Shown in pieces: positions 43,232 through 53,112 of a DNA stretch of 64,000 nucleotides (positions are counted from its first letter, which is position 1; every line of letters begins with the position of its first letter). The stretch is from contig NC_015731.1 in the NCBI RefSeq assembly GCF_000219585.1, positions 3,472,001 through 3,536,000 of the forward strand, read 5' to 3'. The notes below the pieces were generated by a model. The model was not told the DNA's origin. It was given only the letters and a program-made list of their open reading frames with translations, and did no database searches. A program made the position numbers and the translations under genes. The stretch is from Nitrosomonas sp. Is79A3 (lineage in GTDB: Bacteria > Pseudomonadota > Gammaproteobacteria > Burkholderiales > Nitrosomonadaceae).

Positions 43232-44485
43232 CTAATCAGATTTCTTTTTAAGTAGTTGATCGAGCTTTACATTGATCTCATCGATCGCAGTCATTGCGCT
43301 CTGGGCCTTGGATTCTGCGACTTTTGCTGCATTTACTGCAGCCTTGGCGGCAGTAAGAGCTGTGCTATCCGTTGGGCTGCTTGGCGCTGCAGCGGTCGCA
43401 GATTTATTGCTGGGCATAGGTGGCATTGATTGTGCCACTGGTGTGGCAGACTTCCCCGCTTCTTGGGTAGATTGCCGAAGGACACGCTCTACATCATCTT
43501 TCCGCGCCAATAGAGAGCGCAATTGCAGCAGCTTACCCAGGGCACCGTACCAGAACGGCGCGCCTAGGCTGAGAAGCAGGATTGAGAGGAAAACCCCAGC
43601 AGGATTTACATTTTTCCAGCTATCTGACCACTCACCTATTTTGGGCACCACCAGAATGCCTTCATTTGCCAAGGATCTATAAAGAACCTTTACTGATTCC
43701 GGTGCAGTTGCAGCAGATTGACCCGATGGATTTTCCGCAAGGTTATTATTTTCCTTACTCTGGACTTCATCAATGGCTGCTTGCACGATTGCCGTTCGCG
43801 TTGATTCATCCATGGCCAAGCGGTTGACCAGCATGATTGTATCAAGCTGCAACGCCACAGCAACAAGGGTTGCGCTTAAAAAAGCCAGGATGCGGGCATT
43901 GAAGGTGAATCGATCACTGACACGATCGATGATCGAATCAAAGCGGCTATTAATTTTAGCAAGGAATTGACTGGGGGCATATCGCATTAAAGCAATGTTG
44001 TGTCGAACATTGCTTGCCATTTCAGGACTGGATTTCTCCAGTTGGAGCGCAAATAGCCGCACATTATCCAGGGTTTGCTCAGGATTGACGATCCCGTTGG
44101 CTGCCATTGTGTTCTTAAGAGCTCTCAATGCCTGCTGCTGGATCTTGGTAATTTTTTGATCCGGAGTTTCTGCTTTGGAAGCCAGTTCCAGAAGTATCTT
44201 GGTCAACTCTTCGCGGTGAATCACATCACCATATCGAACAATGCCAAATGAAGTTCCACCGTTGACAGCCTGGTGCGTCAGGATCATTTTTACAATCTCT
44301 TGTGCGTGTCTTTTTGAAAATCCAGGATCAAGCTGCTCAATCATACCAACAAGCCCTGCCAGTAGATTCCGCCCCCGGCTTCCGCTTACAGCAATGATTG
44401 CTTGCGTAATCATCGTCACAGCCATACTGGCGACCAGCATAATGACGGATAATCCAATAAGTATATCAATTGATTTGAACATCAT
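43232..44485 (-). CDS. Unknown multi-helix membrane protein with coiled-coil tail
   Basis: 417 residues. I do not recognise a family. An N-terminal membrane helix (IDILIGLSVIMLVASMAVTM), a soluble helical region (TKILLELASKAETPDQKITK), two further helices (ILAFLSATLVAVALQLDTIM; AGVFLSILLLSLGAPFWYGA) and an Ala-rich, charged C-terminus (AAKAAVNAAKVAESKAQS, EINVKLDQLLKKK) likely to be coiled coil. Good ribosome site (GAGGAGAAATG). Located just upstream of the STAND gene on the same strand, with a 350-base gap, so a functional link is possible but unproven. Confidence 0.6.
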   Translation of the reverse strand: MMFKSIDILIGLSVIMLVASMAVTMITQAIIAVSGSRGRNLLAGLVGMIEQLDPGFSKRHAQEIVKMILTHQAVNGGTSFGIVRYGDVIHREELTKILLELASKAETPDQKITKIQQQALRALKNTMAANGIVNPEQTLDNVRLFALQLEKSSPEMASNVRHNIALMRYAPSQFLAKINSRFDSIIDRVSDRFTFNARILAFLSATLVAVALQLDTIMLVNRLAMDESTRTAIVQAAIDEVQSKENNNLAENPSGQSAATAPESVKVLYRSLANEGILVVPKIGEWSDSWKNVNPAGVFLSILLLSLGAPFWYGALGKLLQLRSLLARKDDVERVLRQSTQEAGKSATPVAQSMPPMPSNKSATAAAPSSPTDSTALTAAKAAVNAAKVAESKAQSAMTAIDEINVKLDQLLKKKSD

Positions 44486-44597
44486 TTCTCCTCACCGCAA
44501 GTTGATGCCGTTTTGCATACTGCTTCCACGCAATCTGATTTTCGTGATTAAACCTATGGTCGTTCCATTTTAAAAGCTATGGAGCCTCTGAATAACT

Positions 44598-44666
44598 GTC
44601 ATTTCGAGCATAGCGAAAAATCTATACAGTTGATTGCCAAAGATTCCTCACTACGTTCGGAATGAC
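44598..44666. repeat. Imperfect inverted repeat (mobile-hairpin type)
   Basis: Two 26-base arms, 44598-44623 and 44641-44666, are reverse complements with about six mismatches, separated by a 17-base loop; they share the GTCATT-CGA-TAG-GA-AATCT framework seen in short dispersed intergenic repeats of many proteobacteria. Lies between the unknown membrane protein and the CYTH-like gene, on DNA with no frame. Confidence 0.65.
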
Positions 44667-44690
44667 AAAGGTGAGTCATTCGGAGATTCC

Positions 44691-45527
44691 CTATAAAACT
44701 TCCAGCGCAAAAGCTGTTTTCGTTGTGGTATTAAAATTTATCCAGCCTGCCTGATTTTGCACCGCGCTGAAAAACCGATTGGCGCCCTCGACTGTTTGGC
44801 TTGGGTACATTTCCAGATTTGTTCCTTTGCTTTCCTCTTTTTCTTCAGGCATATCATAATCAAAAGAAAATTCACCGACCAGTGGCCAATCATTCATTTT
44901 GTCAATGAAATACCAGAAACTCAAACAGGCTTTGACAGTTAGTAATTCTTCGCCAAATCGAAATTGGCAAAGCTTACGAACCACTTCGTATACCTGAAAG
45001 TCATTGATTGTTTTGATTTCAGTCTTTTCGTCAATCGGCAGTTCTTTTAACCCCGGGAACAGAGCGGCCAGTTTCTTCACCTTATTTAAATCAGGCATCT
45101 CAGCAGTTTTGATTGATGTGGAATGAGAAAATTTGCTGACAAATGGCGGCAGAATATCTTCCTCAAATTTATGATCGTTTTTTTCATACGTGCACGATAG
45201 ATCCCGGGCAGCTGCAATATAGCGATCGGATGACCGGTATTTGAGGTTGATCTGGAATCTCTTTTCCGCGTTGGCTTCATCGCGTAATCGTAGCGAGTAA
45301 CCCTGCTGGCGAAGGGCGAGTTCCGGGGTATCCAAGTACGAGGTTAGACGAATTTCTTCGTCTTCTTTTTTGTTTTGTATTTTTTTGATAACCCCGCCTT
45401 CTTTCTTGATAAGAAACTCAATCAGGCGCAGGAATACTTCGATCCCTTCTTCCCTGTCCTTGAAACGATCTGTATTCAGCATCAATTTATATTCTCGTGA
45501 AGTAATAGGACGATTGGATGAATTCAT
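44691..45527 (-). CDS. CYTH-like domain protein
   Basis: 278 residues. The N-terminus has REYKLMLNT in place of the ExExK motif of CYTH (triphosphate tunnel) enzymes, and EIRLTSYLDTPELALRQQ plus GYSLRLRDEANAEKRFQINL resemble the second and third tunnel strands. Only part of the acidic/basic tunnel set is visible, so it may be a non-catalytic member. CYTH enzymes hydrolyse inorganic or nucleoside triphosphates or make cAMP (class IV). Strong GAGGAG ribosome site. Genes around it are unrelated by motif. Function is uncertain. Confidence 0.65.
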   Translation of the reverse strand: MNSSNRPITSREYKLMLNTDRFKDREEGIEVFLRLIEFLIKKEGGVIKKIQNKKEDEEIRLTSYLDTPELALRQQGYSLRLRDEANAEKRFQINLKYRSSDRYIAAARDLSCTYEKNDHKFEEDILPPFVSKFSHSTSIKTAEMPDLNKVKKLAALFPGLKELPIDEKTEIKTINDFQVYEVVRKLCQFRFGEELLTVKACLSFWYFIDKMNDWPLVGEFSFDYDMPEEKEESKGTNLEMYPSQTVEGANRFFSAVQNQAGWINFNTTTKTAFALEVL

Positions 45528-45596
45528 GTTCTTCTCCTCTTTATCACATTGATCCTGATTGGTTTCATTTCTGCTTCAGAATCCAGGCCGGATCAA

Positions 45597-46607
45597 TCAG
45601 TCTAAAATATGTTCACCCAGGAGCAATGCCAGAAATTTCTCGCGCGTTGCGCTGGATGAATCCCGGTAAAGCGTATATTTCGCATGCTGATTCGGTTGTT
45701 CCGGATTGATTTCGATACCCCATAACGGCGCCAGCGTCATCGGTAAATTGGAATAGCGCACATCCACGAGCACATTCGGTTGCTCCGGACGAATCGCAAG
45801 CAATCCTGCCGAGAAATGGCTGAAACGCGCGATATCGTTGGCCAGTACCGACGACGGCGGCAATGTACTCAAATCGCGCTCCAGGATAAATTTTTCAACG
45901 GATTCTCCCGGATAAATGCGTGCTTCGGAAAACAAACCGGCGCGGATTGCATCTACATAGAGCCTGCCCTCAAATTCGTAGATGGAACGCCACAGTACCA
46001 GGTTAGCGAGCGTCGGTTTCACCAGCAATTGTTCCGCACGATGCCCCCTTTCCGCAATTAGTGTTTCCGCGACGTTTTCAGCGCGATGCAATTGCATCCA
46101 ACCGAATGATAGGTAAACCCCCGCGAGCAATAACCCAATCCGGGCCGCCGTGTGATTGTATTTCCTGAAAGCAATCACCCCGGCAATCAGTAAGATCAAC
46201 GTGAAAGCCGGATCCAGTACCGAAATGATATTAAACGCCACGCGCGCATCGCTCACTGGCCAGAGCAGATTGGTACCATAGCTGGTAAAAGCATCCAGCA
46301 CGCCGCTCAAACAATAGCCGAGCAAAGCAAATAAATACAGACGGGCAAAGGGCAGGCGTTTGCGCAAAAATGGCCACAGCAGCAGCGCTGCAATTAAGGC
46401 ACCGAACGGCACAAAAAACAGCGAATGCGTGAAATGGCGATGGAACTCGATATTCAATAGGGGATCATTCGACGACTGAATCAAAATATCGGCATCCGCA
46501 GCAATTCCAGCAAAAAAACCAATGCCGGTCGCAAGTCGCGTTTCCTGTTGTTTGGCTCCTGATTGCGCCATCGTGGCGCCGAGCAATCCCTGGGTCAATA
46601 AATCCAT
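45597..46607 (-). CDS. YdjM-like membrane-bound metal-dependent hydrolase
   Basis: 336 residues. The N-terminal half is an integral domain with DLLTQGLLGATMAQ, AGIAADADILIQ and EFHRHFTHSLFF, giving the His/Asp cluster of the YdjM (DUF457) family, and several helices (FVPFGALIAALLLWPFL; YLFALLGYCLSGVLDAFTSY). The C-terminal part is soluble (periplasmic or cytoplasmic not decided). YdjM in E. coli is LexA-regulated; no LexA box was recognised upstream here. Substrate unknown. Monocistronic. Confidence 0.78.
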   Translation of the reverse strand: MDLLTQGLLGATMAQSGAKQQETRLATGIGFFAGIAADADILIQSSNDPLLNIEFHRHFTHSLFFVPFGALIAALLLWPFLRKRLPFARLYLFALLGYCLSGVLDAFTSYGTNLLWPVSDARVAFNIISVLDPAFTLILLIAGVIAFRKYNHTAARIGLLLAGVYLSFGWMQLHRAENVAETLIAERGHRAEQLLVKPTLANLVLWRSIYEFEGRLYVDAIRAGLFSEARIYPGESVEKFILERDLSTLPPSSVLANDIARFSHFSAGLLAIRPEQPNVLVDVRYSNLPMTLAPLWGIEINPEQPNQHAKYTLYRDSSSATREKFLALLLGEHILD

Positions 46608-46753
46608 ATTCTAAAAGGCGATAAATGAAAAGATACTTATTAGTGTACTAGAAAGTATATTACTGATTCTTCAAGATCCAATAGCCCGAAATGAGTGCAC
46701 CTCTGCATTCCCCATCAATAGCACTAAGCATGGCGCGACTACAATCATTTGAA

Positions 46754-48181
46754 TTATTTCAGAGGAAGTCGAATCGCTTCCCCGAGCTGAGTCCCTTTCC
46801 GCTCATAAAAAGTAACCCGGACTTCAGACAAATCGGCGTCGATTCTTGCAAAGTTATCCGTAGTATATACCGGTGACGTCAACTCACTCGTGTAGTGCCG
46901 ATCCATGCCAAGTAATTTTTCACCAAACAAGAAATCGCTCTTTGTCATATGCGGATAAGGCCAGAAAAACGATGAAGAGATGATCGAGTGGATAGAAAAA
47001 TCAGGGTTTGATTCCAGGGTAAGCTGGCTGGTGAAGGAGCAATGGACGTCACCTGACACGAACACCACTTTGCGAATCTTATTGTTATAGATGTGTTCAA
47101 GGATGGCTTGCCGTTGCATCGGGAAGGCGCCCCATTTGTCCTTGGCATCCTCACTTTCCGCACTCAGGTCCGGAAAAACCGGAACAGACGTAACAACGAA
47201 CTTAACTCGGCCAGAGCCGTCGTTAAGCCAGTCCAACAATCCCGCCATTTGCACTTCGCTGATCATTCTCTCGCCAGATTTCGATAGCTTTCGCTCAGTG
47301 CGGGAATCCATTACGAACCAATCTGCGCATCCGTCCGAGAATTGGTACCAGAAACGCGAAAGCGTACCGTCAATGCGGCCATCTTCGCGTGCAGAAAAAA
47401 GTGGACTATGGCTGCACTGATAAATTTGATAGGCGTGAATAGCATGGGGATACAGGGTTACCCAATCTCGCTTCGTCGCTTTGGAGGGCCAATTGTCCTC
47501 TATTTCGTGATCGTCAAGAATCATATAGGTTGGCACTTGCGCCATCAGTTTGCAAATATTCTCTTGCGAGAAAACATTGCGGTAGCGCTCGAGAAATTGA
47601 TCCAGACGAGTGTCCGGCGAAACAAAATTGAGGTCGTCAGCGTAAATCTGATCACCGATCATCAGCAAGGCATCGATATGCAACTCTTGCTCGATTTGTT
47701 GCAAAATAGTACGAAACACCTTATCGCCACGATCGTCAAACCATGCGCCGCCAAAGAGACGCAAGAGGTAACGGCAGGAGCCGACCACATAGGATCGCGC
47801 AACATTGGTGTCCGAAGTGCTGGTTCTAAAACTCATTTGGAAACCATCAATTTGATCCGGCCATTCGAGTTGTCTGTCGTCGAGAATCTGAACCATCTCC
47901 AACTCGGAATCAGCATAGAACCAACCTGCCTGATACTCATATTTCGTGCTCGGGGACAATCCATTCAGCACGAAAACACCGGTCATGTCAAAGTTAGGCG
48001 AAAGCTTGTTAAATACCGGTTTGGACCAAGCCTCCAAGCCCGCCGCCCGCCATCTCACTACACCGAAACAGCGCCGGAATTCAGTGCCTTGACGCTCATC
48101 CATGCCACGTAAGAATATCCTCGTTTGATTGGGCGTGGTGTATCCGATGATCGGCCCAATCGTGGGCGTTTGAATTTTCAT
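46754..48181 (-). CDS. PhoD-like alkaline phosphatase D family metallophosphatase
   Basis: 475 residues. Metallophosphatase motifs: GSCRYLL, LLMIGDQIYADD, ILDDHEIEDNWPS and VVFVSGDVHCSFT supply the metal-binding Asp/His set of the PhoD superfamily. There is no visible Sec or Tat signal at the N-terminus (KIQTPTIGPIIGYTTPNQTR), so it is likely cytoplasmic, in contrast to secreted Bacillus PhoD. Substrate probably a phosphodiester or phosphomonoester. AGGAGAAGTAA precedes the ATG. Single gene. Confidence 0.85.
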   Translation of the reverse strand: MKIQTPTIGPIIGYTTPNQTRIFLRGMDERQGTEFRRCFGVVRWRAAGLEAWSKPVFNKLSPNFDMTGVFVLNGLSPSTKYEYQAGWFYADSELEMVQILDDRQLEWPDQIDGFQMSFRTSTSDTNVARSYVVGSCRYLLRLFGGAWFDDRGDKVFRTILQQIEQELHIDALLMIGDQIYADDLNFVSPDTRLDQFLERYRNVFSQENICKLMAQVPTYMILDDHEIEDNWPSKATKRDWVTLYPHAIHAYQIYQCSHSPLFSAREDGRIDGTLSRFWYQFSDGCADWFVMDSRTERKLSKSGERMISEVQMAGLLDWLNDGSGRVKFVVTSVPVFPDLSAESEDAKDKWGAFPMQRQAILEHIYNNKIRKVVFVSGDVHCSFTSQLTLESNPDFSIHSIISSSFFWPYPHMTKSDFLFGEKLLGMDRHYTSELTSPVYTTDNFARIDADLSEVRVTFYERKGTQLGEAIRLPLK

Positions 48182-48416
48182 TTACTTCTCCAATTAACTG
48201 GCTGTCGGATATCTTGCATATTGGTTCTTAACTTATTACTTGACCATTAAGAACAATGCATTCTAATAAAAAAGCTTAAATATCCATTGTTGATTTATGC
48301 TAGACCTTTTATGTCACTATATAGATTTTACCTAACCCAGTCATTAGATTTGCTGCGACACTTGTTACACTAGATTCTATTTATTTTGAAAATCCGAAAA
48401 AGTATAAATAGAGAAA

Positions 48417-50969
48417 ATGGGCTTTACCGGAGAAACCATTGCAATTGCCAATAATTTATCGACTAATAAAATGAGCCATTTGCAAGCCTCATCAATTAAC
48501 AAGAGACGCAGACATCTCAACACTTGGCTTCTAGTTCTAGCAGGTCTTCTGATCGCCGCCGGAATTAGTCTTTATATATTTCGGTACCCCCTGTTAGAGA
48601 CGCTTATCAACGATCAGCTACAAAAACAGGGGATTCCGCTGCAATCCATTTCAGTTCTCGATATTTCACTCAATTCCTTACACTTGCAGGATCTGACAGC
48701 AGGTGATAACAAGGAATTGCGTGTTGGAAAAATTCTGGTCGCTTGGCAACTGCAGGATCTGCTCGCCGGAAAACCGGCATCGGTTGAGATCAGCGGTTTG
48801 CAATGGGTGCTCGATTTGAACGGAGAACGCTTTCCTTCGGATTCTCTGCAAGCCATGACGTCAACGACTGGAAGAGATGTCAACATACCCTGGCTACCTG
48901 CCTTTTCTCTCAAGGATTCGGCGATTCATCTCCATTCGTCGGCGGGTGATTTGGTGGTTGCTTTGGCTGGCGACATCAAGCAAGACCAGCCGGGCACTCA
49001 GGCGATACGTCTCGGCGCCGAAGTCTCCGGTTCACTTGGTCAAACCAACGTAACGCTAACTGCGATTCTGGATAGGCAGGGTAACATGCGGGGCAAGATC
49101 TCCGTTGCAGAAGGCATACTGAACTTGCGTGAGGCAAAAATCTCCAATTTCTCGGGCGAAGTAACTTTTACAGCTGCGGCAATGCGGCTACAACACATCC
49201 ACACAGAACTTACTTTATCCGATATTAAATTGCCGGGAAAAATGTCAGAGAAACCAGTCTCAGAACAAGCTGATAAAGACTCGGCAGCATTCCTATTGCC
49301 TGACACGGCCATTGATCAAATCAGTGTCAAAGGAGATATCCGCGGATTACCGGATTCCTGGGTAGGACAGCTCGATTTAGGTATCGTTGGCGGCCAATCG
49401 ATCATTGGTTCTATGGATATCCGGCAGATATCTGTTTCCTTACCAATGCAAGTTATTCTCGATCAGGCTAGCTGGCGCATTGGACTGCGCAATCCGGGGC
49501 AGGTTACCTTGGGCAAGATTAACTCCGGCACTGCTTTGCGCTTCCAGAATCCTTTGAGGTTTTCAATTTCCAAAGCCAATCTGGAGTTGGTTAAGAATTC
49601 GCAGAGCTTGGCAGTTAAACAGGATATCGCTATAGCTCCCGCCAGTTTTACCATGCTGATTGATCAAGATAAATCTCCGGCCATTGAGGCACAGATTCAG
49701 CCAGGAAAAATAACTCTGACCGGAGCATTCAACACCAAACAGAAGTACCAGGGACGTTTTACTATCAGCGATGCAGCGGTATTGTTGCCGCAATCTCAAC
49801 TACAATCGCAGGCTATCTCAGCCACGCTGCATCTGAATGACCCAGAAACCGGCACTACCGCTGATTTTACTGTCGGCCAATTGCAACATCTGGCACCCGA
49901 GCCGCTGTTCGCAGCGCTGTCCATTTCCGGCGGCATCCGGAATGAAGCCGCCGCAGGAAAACCAGTGGAGTATGCTTTAAACGTTGCGGGCGGCGTACCG
50001 GATTTACGCTATTTAAAAATCACCGGTAAGCATTCGCCCGGCAGCGGTAACGGGATGGTAAAAGCCGAGATTGTTCCGCTCAATTTCTCATCAGACCGCT
50101 TGCAGCCCAATACACTTTCCCCTGCTCTATCCCAGTTAGAAAATGTGAGCGGTCAGATCAGCGCGAGCGCGCAATTCAAATGGTCCAACAAGGGAATACA
50201 TAGCAGTCGCGGTGCGTTTGAATTGCGCCATGTATCATTTACTCAAGAAACCGCCAAGATTAGCGATCTCAATGCATCACTCAATTTAGAGAACTTATTA
50301 TCGCCCAGCAGCCCGCCGCAGCAGACCATCACGATCCGGCGCATTGATTTCGGCATACCGGTTGAGAATCTGCTGGTTTCCTACCAGATCGAGGCTGCTG
50401 ATCCACCGCGTATCGCGCTTGAGAAAGCGCAATTTTCCATGATGGATGGCATCCTCTCATTAGCACCCGCGATCATTAACCCTGCCGCTACGCACACCGA
50501 CATCCTGATCCGCGCGAACAACATTGATCTGAAGCCCTTTTTTAATTTGATTCAAATCGATGGTCTCACCGGAAGCGGGCATCTGGATGGTCAGATTCCG
50601 CTCCGCTTGGAAGATAATCAGGTTATGATAAGGAAAGGCCATTTAGCAGCAAAGGCACCGGGTGTTTTGCGCTTCCAATCCGCAAAAGCTTCACAACTGT
50701 TAGCCACCGCCGGTGAAGAGATGAACTTGTTACTGCAAGCTGTGCAGGATTTTCATTACACCGAGCTGTCACTGGATCTGGATAAATCGGCAGCACATGG
50801 TTTGATCGCCAAACTTTCCTTGCTGGGGAATAATCCTGAGGTTAAGGATGGGCAGGTTTTTCGCTTGAATATCAATTTGGAAAGTGATATCGACAAAATT
50901 CTGCAGACGATTAATCAAGGCTACAATTTAACCCATGAAATTCTGCGTAGCGCGTTCAGGCGTCATTAA
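48417..50969 (+). CDS. ydbH: YdbH family AsmA-like intermembrane protein
   Basis: 850 residues. One N-terminal membrane helix (LLVLAGLLIAAGISLYIF) then a long periplasmic beta-rich region (residues about 60-830), as in AsmA-like lipid-bridge proteins. Length is close to E. coli YdbH (879). Motifs such as GRKEL-like arrays are not needed; the assignment rests on the length, single anchor and the two following genes. In E. coli YdbH, with YnbE, forms an intermembrane bridge for phospholipid transport, redundant with TamB and YhdP. Start may be ATG 48417 or ATG 48471. First gene of ydbH-ynbE-ydbL. Confidence 0.85.
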   Translation: MGFTGETIAIANNLSTNKMSHLQASSINKRRRHLNTWLLVLAGLLIAAGISLYIFRYPLLETLINDQLQKQGIPLQSISVLDISLNSLHLQDLTAGDNKELRVGKILVAWQLQDLLAGKPASVEISGLQWVLDLNGERFPSDSLQAMTSTTGRDVNIPWLPAFSLKDSAIHLHSSAGDLVVALAGDIKQDQPGTQAIRLGAEVSGSLGQTNVTLTAILDRQGNMRGKISVAEGILNLREAKISNFSGEVTFTAAAMRLQHIHTELTLSDIKLPGKMSEKPVSEQADKDSAAFLLPDTAIDQISVKGDIRGLPDSWVGQLDLGIVGGQSIIGSMDIRQISVSLPMQVILDQASWRIGLRNPGQVTLGKINSGTALRFQNPLRFSISKANLELVKNSQSLAVKQDIAIAPASFTMLIDQDKSPAIEAQIQPGKITLTGAFNTKQKYQGRFTISDAAVLLPQSQLQSQAISATLHLNDPETGTTADFTVGQLQHLAPEPLFAALSISGGIRNEAAAGKPVEYALNVAGGVPDLRYLKITGKHSPGSGNGMVKAEIVPLNFSSDRLQPNTLSPALSQLENVSGQISASAQFKWSNKGIHSSRGAFELRHVSFTQETAKISDLNASLNLENLLSPSSPPQQTITIRRIDFGIPVENLLVSYQIEAADPPRIALEKAQFSMMDGILSLAPAIINPAATHTDILIRANNIDLKPFFNLIQIDGLTGSGHLDGQIPLRLEDNQVMIRKGHLAAKAPGVLRFQSAKASQLLATAGEEMNLLLQAVQDFHYTELSLDLDKSAAHGLIAKLSLLGNNPEVKDGQVFRLNINLESDIDKILQTINQGYNLTHEILRSAFRRH

Positions 50970-51070
50970 GTTAGATTGCATCATATTTATAGCCATAGAG
51001 CACAGTTATGCTCATTACCGGTTCCCAGCCAAAATACAGCTTGGGAATCCATTAGAAAAGGAGTGCAATC

Positions 51071-51286
51071 ATGCGCAAAATTGATCGAATGACAAATACG
51101 ATACGCATCACAGTAATCCTGATCCTTTGCGGCCTGGTGATCACTGCGTGCGCACCGACAGTCAAGCTGGAAACACCACAGGAACCGATTACGATTAATC
51201 TCAATATCAAGCTGGATGCTGATATCCGGGTAAAACTTGAAGAAGAAGCCAAGAAAGATATCGCGGCCAACCCCGGCATTTTCTGA
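51071..51286 (+). CDS. ynbE: YnbE family outer-membrane lipoprotein
   Basis: 71 residues. Lipoprotein signal ILILCGLVITACAP (lipobox Cys about 27), then the family motif VKLETPQEPITINLNIKLDAD and a helical tail. YnbE multimerises and forms a beta-strand-mediated cap that receives lipids from YdbH at the outer membrane. GAAAAGGAG sits six to seven bases before the ATG. A hairpin (TTCCCA and TGGGAA, 51022-51051) lies in the leader. Confidence 0.88.
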   Translation: MRKIDRMTNTIRITVILILCGLVITACAPTVKLETPQEPITINLNIKLDADIRVKLEEEAKKDIAANPGIF

Positions 51287-51311
51287 TATTAAACGAGACA
51301 AGGAGAACACT

Positions 51312-51662
51312 ATGCAGCGTATTCCAAAAATGACAGTTAAAAACCCGCTAGCGCGGATCAGCGGCTCTATTTTGCTGGCTCTCGCACTCTGCACAACCCC
51401 GGCATGGGCTGATGCGCTCGATGATCTGCGCGCATCGGGTGCGATTGGAGAAACGTTCGAGGGCTATGTCGTGGCAAGAGAAGCGAGTGCTCGGGCAGAA
51501 GCCGATGCGATTAACGCCAAGCGCAAAGCAATTTACCAGGAAAAAGCCGCCGCACAGGGAATAGACATTGAGCAGGTAGGGAAAGTATATGCGGCAGAAA
51601 TTATCCGGAAAGTTCCCGCAGGAACCTGGATTCAAGTCAATGGGCAATGGAGAAAGAAATAG
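51312..51662 (+). CDS. ydbL: YdbL family (DUF1318) periplasmic protein
   Basis: 116 residues from the ATG at 51312, which follows AAGGAGA; a longer frame upstream overlaps ynbE and is not used. Signal peptide (GSILLALALCTTPAWA), then the DUF1318 segment ALDDLRASGAIGETFEGYVV, EADAINAKRKAIYQEKAAAQ and VPAGTWIQVNGQWRKK. YdbL is the third member of the ydbH-ynbE-ydbL operon and modulates YnbE assembly in E. coli. Spacing of 25 bases to ynbE supports one transcript. Confidence 0.88.
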   Translation: MQRIPKMTVKNPLARISGSILLALALCTTPAWADALDDLRASGAIGETFEGYVVAREASARAEADAINAKRKAIYQEKAAAQGIDIEQVGKVYAAEIIRKVPAGTWIQVNGQWRKK

Positions 51663-51963
51663 CCCAAAACAAATCCGGCGAGAAAATAAAGCTCGCATAC
51701 CATATTCTCTGCTGATTATTTAATTTTAGAAACTTCATCAGAATTTTTCTGCAGCAAATCGCTGCCCGTAAATTTCTACTTCGTTTAGGATAGATAAAAA
51801 TAAGCAATTCGCTTATTCCCTTATTAAAGCGACAATTTTATAATTTGGATAATAAAATTATATATTTTGAGGTCAGTCAATGAGACAATCTGACATCTAA
51901 ATTATTCTTTTACCATGTTAGTAGCTTCACTGCACTCTCAACGGCTGATCTAAGGAGAAAAAA
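51663..51963. promoter_or_regulatory. AT-rich intergenic region before the RTX gene
   Basis: About 300 bases. It has no reading frame of note, is rich in A and T, and ends in TAAGGAGAAAAAA just before the RTX start, so it most likely contains the promoter for that gene. A small hairpin (AAGCAATTCGCTT, 51806-51818) is the only visible structure. Confidence 0.4.
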
Positions 51964-53052
51964 ATGACATTCCACGTATTCCACATTAACGAAGTCTATT
52001 CAAATGCTAATGGAACTGTTCAATTCATCGAATTTTCAGGAGATGCGAATGACCAGGACGAGTGGGCAGGACATACCATTACTTCGACCAATGGCGTTAC
52101 CACTAACACATACACTATTCCTACGAATCTGCCTAGCGAAGCAACCCTCAACAAAACGGTACTGGTTGCGACCCAAGGGTTTGCGGATTTGGGTATTGTT
52201 ACACCCGATTACATCATTCCGAATGGATTCCTATTTACCACCAGTGGCATCGTGAATTTTCCCGGAATGGTTGGAGGCAAGATAACCTACGCCACATTAC
52301 CGGTTGATGGAATAAAGTCACTCAACCCTGACAGCTCCTCTGGAATCAATTCCCCCCAAAATTTTGCGGGTGATACCGGCACTGTACCCAGCAATGTGTT
52401 TTCTGGGACAGATGGTCCAGACAATTTGGTAGGTACATCAGGGGATGATTTTATCCTGGGTGCCGACGGTCAAGACACGCTGAATGGTACGGGAGGCAAT
52501 GACACACTGAGCGGGGGCTTGGGTGTTGATACTGCAATCTACAACAGCAATCGTGCGAACTACTCGATTCTCGGAACAAGTACCGGTCTCAGCATTTCCG
52601 GGCCCGATGGTAACGATACAGTTTCCGGTATTGAGCGTTTTCAATTTACCGATAAAAATATTGCTGTTGATCTTAATGCCGGGCAAGCAGCCAGCAACAC
52701 GGTTCGAATTATCGGCGCCGCGTTCGATGCGCCTACCATTGACGAACATCCGGATTATGTTGGTATCGGATTAAATCTGTTTGACTCCGGCCAGAGTATA
52801 TTGGAAGTAGCGCAACTCGTGATCGGCGTGTTGGGTAATCCTAGTAATGGGGCTTTTGTGGATAAAGTCTTCCAGAACGTAGTGGGCGCAGCGCCTTCGG
52901 CTGCAGATCATGATTTTTATGTCGGATTGCTACAGGGCAGCGGCGGATCATATACGCAGGCGGAGCTGCTAGTACTTGCTGCTAATTCTGATGTCAATGC
53001 AACGAACATTGATCTTGTCGGGCTTCAGCAAAGCGGTGTAGTTTTCGCATAG
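51964..53052 (+). CDS. RTX (haemolysin-type Ca2+-binding) secreted protein
   Basis: 362 residues without a Sec signal. The N-terminal 130 residues are beta-rich (FHVFHINEVYSNANGTVQF, a start seen in lamin-tail-like surface domains). Residues about 150-185 carry RTX nonapeptides: GTDGPDNLVGTSGDDFILGA, GTGGNDTLSGGLG. The following region (FQFTDKNIAVDLNAG) and the C-terminal 110 residues resemble DUF4214-like adhesive tails (LFDSGQSILEVAQLVIG). It is expected to leave the cell by type I secretion and fold on calcium. No type I exporter is adjacent. TAAGGAG precedes the start. Confidence 0.85.
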   Translation: MTFHVFHINEVYSNANGTVQFIEFSGDANDQDEWAGHTITSTNGVTTNTYTIPTNLPSEATLNKTVLVATQGFADLGIVTPDYIIPNGFLFTTSGIVNFPGMVGGKITYATLPVDGIKSLNPDSSSGINSPQNFAGDTGTVPSNVFSGTDGPDNLVGTSGDDFILGADGQDTLNGTGGNDTLSGGLGVDTAIYNSNRANYSILGTSTGLSISGPDGNDTVSGIERFQFTDKNIAVDLNAGQAASNTVRIIGAAFDAPTIDEHPDYVGIGLNLFDSGQSILEVAQLVIGVLGNPSNGAFVDKVFQNVVGAAPSAADHDFYVGLLQGSGGSYTQAELLVLAANSDVNATNIDLVGLQQSGVVFA

Positions 53053-53112
53053 CGATTGTGCTCGCTATAGGTTTTCTTGCACGGCGTTGCGTATGTGGGG
53101 CGTTATTTCTCT

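Noticed and set aside
47342..48112. 256-codon plus-strand frame opposite the PhoD-like gene.
   Set aside because: Antisense shadow of a gene with clear metallophosphatase motifs; no ribosome site.
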